In this document: piece after piece, positions 60,983 through 64,000 of the stretch
How the letters are laid out: each line of letters starts with the position of its first letter
How positions within the stretch are numbered: the first letter of the stretch is position 1
Assembly: GCA_039636785.1 (NCBI GenBank)
Contig: CP144169.1
Span: 992,001-1,056,000, forward strand
DNA length: 64,000 nt
DNA from: Micrococcaceae bacterium Sec5.7
Lineage (GTDB): Bacteria > Actinomycetota > Actinomycetes > Actinomycetales > Micrococcaceae
Reading direction: 5' to 3'
Position numbers and translations under genes: made by a program
The notes under the pieces: model-generated
Seen by the model: the letters and a program-made list of their open reading frames with translations, nothing else
The model's database searches: none
Told to the model about the DNA's origin: nothing

Positions 60983-62218
60983 CTAGTTTGCCTTCAAGAT
61001 AACAGCGCTGCCTTGTCCGCCGCCACCGCAGATTCCGGCGGCGCCTAGATTGCCAGGACTGGTGAGTGCCAGTTGCCGGGCGAGCGTGCCGACGATTCGG
61101 ACTCCGGATGCGCCTATCGGGTGTCCGAGCGCGATGGCGCCGCCGTGTTGGTTGACAATTTCCGGCTTCACGCCGAGGTCCCGTAGGGACTGGACTGCTA
61201 CGGCTGCGAAGGCTTCGTTGATCTCGATGGCCGACAGTGCTACGGCGTCGGTCTGGATTTTTTTCAGCGCGGCAGAGATGGCATTGGCCGGTTGCTTGTG
61301 AAGCCGCACGTCGGGTCCCGCTACGAAGGCATGGGCTTCCACACTTGCCAGCGGTGACAGCCCGAGCCGTTCCGATGCTGCGCGGCTGGCCAGGACGATG
61401 GCTGCGGCGCCGTCGGTGATCTGCGATGAGTTACCGGCGGTAATGGTGCCGTCGGCCCGGAAGGCCGGGCGCAGCCTCGCCAAGGAGTCTGCGGTAGTCC
61501 CGGCCCTGATTCCGTCGTCGTCCGAAACGAGGATTTGTCCGCCGCGTGAGTCTAGCGGGTAGGGTTCGATTTCCCCGGCGTGGAAGGTTCTGTGTTGCTC
61601 GGCGCGTTGGTGGGACAGGGCTGCCCATTCGTCCTGGGGACGTCGGTCCAGCCCGTACTCTGTGTTTCCTTCTTCGGTGGAGCTGCCCATGGAGCGTTGT
61701 TCGAAGGCGTCGGTCAGGCCGTCCGTTTCGAGCGTGTCCAAAGCCTGCATGGCTCCGTACTTCCGTCCTGGCCTGACGGGGAGGGCGTGCGGGGCCCGGG
61801 ACATCGATTCCTGCCCGACTGCGACGACAATTTCAGCCTCCCCGGACGTTATGAGACGTGTCGCCGTTGCCACGGCTTCGATGCCGGAGAGGCAGACGGC
61901 GTTGAGGGTGATTGCAGGGACGGACAGTGGAATGCCTGCGGCGACGGCGGTTTGGCGTGCGGGGTTCTGGCCGAGGCCGGCCTGCAGGACGTGTCCGGCT
62001 ACAACGAATTGAACGTCGGAGGGGGCAATGCGTGCCCGGCGCAGGGCTGCCCTGAGAGCGTGCGCACCGAGTTCGGTGGCTGCTACGTCAGAGAATTGTC
62101 CGTTGAACCGGCAGAAGGGCGTGCGGGCGTATCCGACGATCATGGCGGTCATCGCTGAGTCTTGGGAAAGGGCTGGGATCGAGGGACCCTGCGCTTCGCG
62201 ATCGAATTGTTCTTTCAT
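60983..62218 (-). CDS. Acetyl-CoA acyltransferase (thiolase)
   Basis: A 411-aa thiolase. Nucleophilic Cys in TLNAVCLSGIEAV, His in NQHGGAIALGHPIGASG, second Cys in GICGGGGQGSA. ATG 62218 overlaps the dehydrogenase stop as ATGA, which supports this start over the internal MTAMIVGYARTPF start. Cleaves 3-ketoacyl-CoA (or condenses acetyl-CoA) as the last step of beta-oxidation. Operon with the two upstream genes. Confidence 0.93.
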   Translation of the reverse strand: MKEQFDREAQGPSIPALSQDSAMTAMIVGYARTPFCRFNGQFSDVAATELGAHALRAALRRARIAPSDVQFVVAGHVLQAGLGQNPARQTAVAAGIPLSVPAITLNAVCLSGIEAVATATRLITSGEAEIVVAVGQESMSRAPHALPVRPGRKYGAMQALDTLETDGLTDAFEQRSMGSSTEEGNTEYGLDRRPQDEWAALSHQRAEQHRTFHAGEIEPYPLDSRGGQILVSDDDGIRAGTTADSLARLRPAFRADGTITAGNSSQITDGAAAIVLASRAASERLGLSPLASVEAHAFVAGPDVRLHKQPANAISAALKKIQTDAVALSAIEINEAFAAVAVQSLRDLGVKPEIVNQHGGAIALGHPIGASGVRIVGTLARQLALTSPGNLGAAGICGGGGQGSAVILKAN

Positions 62219-63405
62219 GCGAAGGCTGCGATTCCGGTGATGTCGCGGCCGATGAGGAGCGACTGGATGGAGTCTGTTCCTTCGTAGGTGGAGACGACTT
62301 CCATATCGGTCATGTGGCGGGCCACATGGTTTTCGAGCAGCAGTCCGTTGCCTCCGAGCATGTCCCTGGCTTCGGCGCAGATCCATCGGGCTTTTTGGGC
62401 GGTGTGCATTTTTGCCACGGAGGCCATGGTGGAGGTTTGCTGGCCGGCTTCTGCGAGTTCGGCAAGGCGGAAGCACATCAGTTGCATGGCGGTCAGTTCT
62501 GCGAGCATGTTCGCCAGTTTGTTCTGGATGAGCTGGAAGCTGCCGAGGGGCTTGCCGAACTGGATCCTGGTCCGGGCGTGCGCTACGGCTGCTTCGTAGG
62601 CGGCGGCCGCGTGTCCGACGGATTCCCAGGCGGCGCTGTTCCGTGTTGCGACGAGAACACGGGTGGCGTCGCGAAAGGATGTTGCGTGGGCAAGCAGGTT
62701 TTCCTTCGGGATCCGGAGGTCGCGGATGGTGATGTCTGGTTGCAGGATGGCGCGTTTGCCGATCTTTCCCGTGATGACTTCGGCGGTGTAGCCCTCTGGA
62801 TATCCGCCCTCCTCGTTCTTTTCAAGGATGAAGGCCTTGACCTTGCCGTCGGATTCGTCCCGGGCCCAGATCACAACGATGTCGGCGAAGCTGGCGTTGC
62901 CGATCCACCGTTTTGCCCCGTTGAGGACATAGTGGTCACCGTCGAGGCGTGCTGACGTTTCCAGTCCCACTGAATCCGAGCCGTGGTCGGGTTCGGTCAG
63001 TGCGAAGGCCCCGATGCGCTCCATGCGGGCCATTTGGGGGAGCCACCGGTCTTTTTGCTCCTGGTTGCCCAGCAGGTGCACGCTTCCCATGGCCAGTCCT
63101 GAGTGGACTCCGAAGAACGTGTTCATTGATCCGTCGCCTCGGCCCAGTTCCATGGCGATCAGGCCGGCGGCCATGGGTGAGAGGCCGGGGCACCCGTATC
63201 CTTCGATGGTGGTTCCGACGATGCCCAGGTCGGCGAATTTAGGGATGAGTTCGAACGGGAAGGCAGCGCGCTCCCAGTAGTCGTTGATGATGGGGAGGAC
63301 TTCGTTGTCCACGAAGGCGCGGACTTGCTTCTGGATGGCGCGGTCGGTGTCCGTCAGCCGGTCTTCGAGGCGGTAGCAGTCGGTGTCGATCGAATCGTGA
63401 GCCAT
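62215..63405 (-). CDS. Acyl-CoA dehydrogenase (glutaryl-CoA dehydrogenase-like)
   Basis: A 396-aa FAD enzyme from ATG 63405 with AAGGAC upstream. FALTEPDHGSDSVGLETSAR and YVLNGAKRWIGNASFADIVVIWAR bind FAD and substrate; the catalytic Glu lies in VVSTYEGTDSIQSLLIGR. The N-terminal TDTDRAIQKQVRAFVDNEVLPIINDYWERAAFP and overall pattern are closest to glutaryl-CoA dehydrogenase-like proteins. Substrate chain cannot be fixed from sequence. Confidence 0.92.
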   Translation of the reverse strand: MAHDSIDTDCYRLEDRLTDTDRAIQKQVRAFVDNEVLPIINDYWERAAFPFELIPKFADLGIVGTTIEGYGCPGLSPMAAGLIAMELGRGDGSMNTFFGVHSGLAMGSVHLLGNQEQKDRWLPQMARMERIGAFALTEPDHGSDSVGLETSARLDGDHYVLNGAKRWIGNASFADIVVIWARDESDGKVKAFILEKNEEGGYPEGYTAEVITGKIGKRAILQPDITIRDLRIPKENLLAHATSFRDATRVLVATRNSAAWESVGHAAAAYEAAVAHARTRIQFGKPLGSFQLIQNKLANMLAELTAMQLMCFRLAELAEAGQQTSTMASVAKMHTAQKARWICAEARDMLGGNGLLLENHVARHMTDMEVVSTYEGTDSIQSLLIGRDITGIAAFA

Positions 63406-63466
63406 GTTTGTCCTTGGATGGGAGGTCGCAGCTTGGTGCGGGAACGGGATGGGCCGGCCGGAGGTG

Positions 63467-64000
63467 TTAGCGGCCGGTGAATTTCGCCGGGCGGCGTTCC
63501 AGGAACGATGCAACGCCTTCGGAGCCGTCCTGGCTGTCAAGCAGTTGGAGCATTTCCGGCACCAGCTGCCTGGCGGCGGCTTCTTCACCTTCACGCTGTG
63601 CCCGCCGGGCCGACTGCAGGGTCATCGAGACGCCCAAGGGTGCCTGCCGGGCGATTACCTCGCAAATTTCGAAGGCCCGTGACAGTTGTGTTCCTGCCGG
63701 CACGACCTCCTGCACGAGGCCCATCCTGAGGGCTTCAGCGGCGTCGAAGGTGTCGCCCGTGAGCATGTAGCGCATGGCGTTGCCCCAGCCGACCTCCCGT
63801 GGGAAGCGAATGGTCGCGCCGCCGAAGGGAAAGATTCCGCGGCTGACCTCCATCTGGGAGAACTTCGCGTCTTCTGCGGCTATGCGGATATCGGTGGCCA
63901 GGAGCAGTTCAATGCCCAGGGTCAGGCACCAGCCCTGCACTGCGCTGACCACGGGTTTTCTTCGCTGGGTACCGCTCAGCTGCCTGGGATCTATGCCTCC
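63467..64000 (-). CDS. Enoyl-CoA hydratase/isomerase family protein (5' end outside window)
   Basis: The frame is open to the window edge (GGIDPRQLSGTQRRKPV precedes the first GTG at 63952). Crotonase core SAVQGWCLTLGIELLLATDIRIAAEDAKFSQMEVSRGIFPFGG with both catalytic-position Glu candidates (GIEL and MEV), and the C-terminal ASFLERRPAKFTGR. First known gene of the beta-oxidation operon, 61 bp before the dehydrogenase. Confidence 0.9.
   Translation of the reverse strand, partial: GGIDPRQLSGTQRRKPVVSAVQGWCLTLGIELLLATDIRIAAEDAKFSQMEVSRGIFPFGGATIRFPREVGWGNAMRYMLTGDTFDAAEALRMGLVQEVVPAGTQLSRAFEICEVIARQAPLGVSMTLQSARRAQREGEEAAARQLVPEMLQLLDSQDGSEGVASFLERRPAKFTGR

Noticed and set aside
1..64000. CRISPR arrays or cas genes
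   Set aside because: No regularly spaced direct repeats with variable spacers and no Cas motifs seen; the short GTGCAG arrays have only two to four units and lack spacers.

Overview
The window is high-GC actinobacterial chromosome, most likely Micrococcaceae close to Arthrobacter, Pseudarthrobacter or Paenarthrobacter. The signs are the housekeeping order small SRP RNA - dnaX - recR - ABC pair - aspartate kinase, the gene families, and the lack of any ATPase in the sugar-ABC operon. No species can be named from sequence alone.

Layout. 1-2.3 kb: end of an MFS exporter, an MpaB-type oxygenase, tRNA-Ser(GGA) and a NIF3/YqfO-like protein. 2.3-3.7 kb: a decayed defence-like patch made of a 5'-truncated Fic gene, a 3'-truncated EcsC-like gene and the last residues of a type ISP restriction enzyme. 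3.8-12 kb: SRP RNA, dnaX (its linker contains REP-like palindromes), recR, GNAT, an ABC-2 permease/ATPase pair and aspartate kinase with an internal beta-subunit start. 12-22 kb: two small paralogues, an OhrR-like regulator with a clear operator, then two large secreted subtilases enclosing two subtilisin-inhibitor-like genes and a glycosylase-annotated gene.

23-39.8 kb is a scrapyard of mobile DNA: three different IS3-family elements, an IS30, a broken Tn3-family transposon, and truncated host genes (NHL propeller, DUF1349, GT8 glycosyltransferase, a small orphan). Intact cargo lies between them: MFS/LacI pair, GNAT, CPT-like kinase, META lipoprotein, ECF sigma with its CU044_5270-type partner, MFS. 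40-47.7 kb is a complete sugar operon (binding protein, two permeases, ADP-ribosylglycohydrolase fusion, ribokinase-like kinase) with a LacI regulator. 48-60 kb is again accessory: two serine recombinases, IS110, a rifampin ADP-ribosyltransferase (arr), a PadR-DUF1048-ABC exporter operon, VOC protein and gene fragments. 61-64 kb is a beta-oxidation operon (crotonase, acyl-CoA dehydrogenase, thiolase).

The most striking object is a 384-bp non-coding element present three times (24720-25103, 27914-28297, 39061-39444). Each copy sits at the same codon, directly after the second catalytic Asp (HSD|RGSQ) of a different IS3-family transposase. The copies appear identical in their 358-bp core, but one core is inverted, and the 6-bp flanks (YTCNGA) differ at synonymous positions. 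All three layouts are explained by a 390-bp circle carrying a palindromic double attachment site with 6-bp overlaps, in the manner of tyrosine-recombinase elements that carry coupling sequences. It looks like a non-autonomous site-specific element that parasitises insertion sequences.
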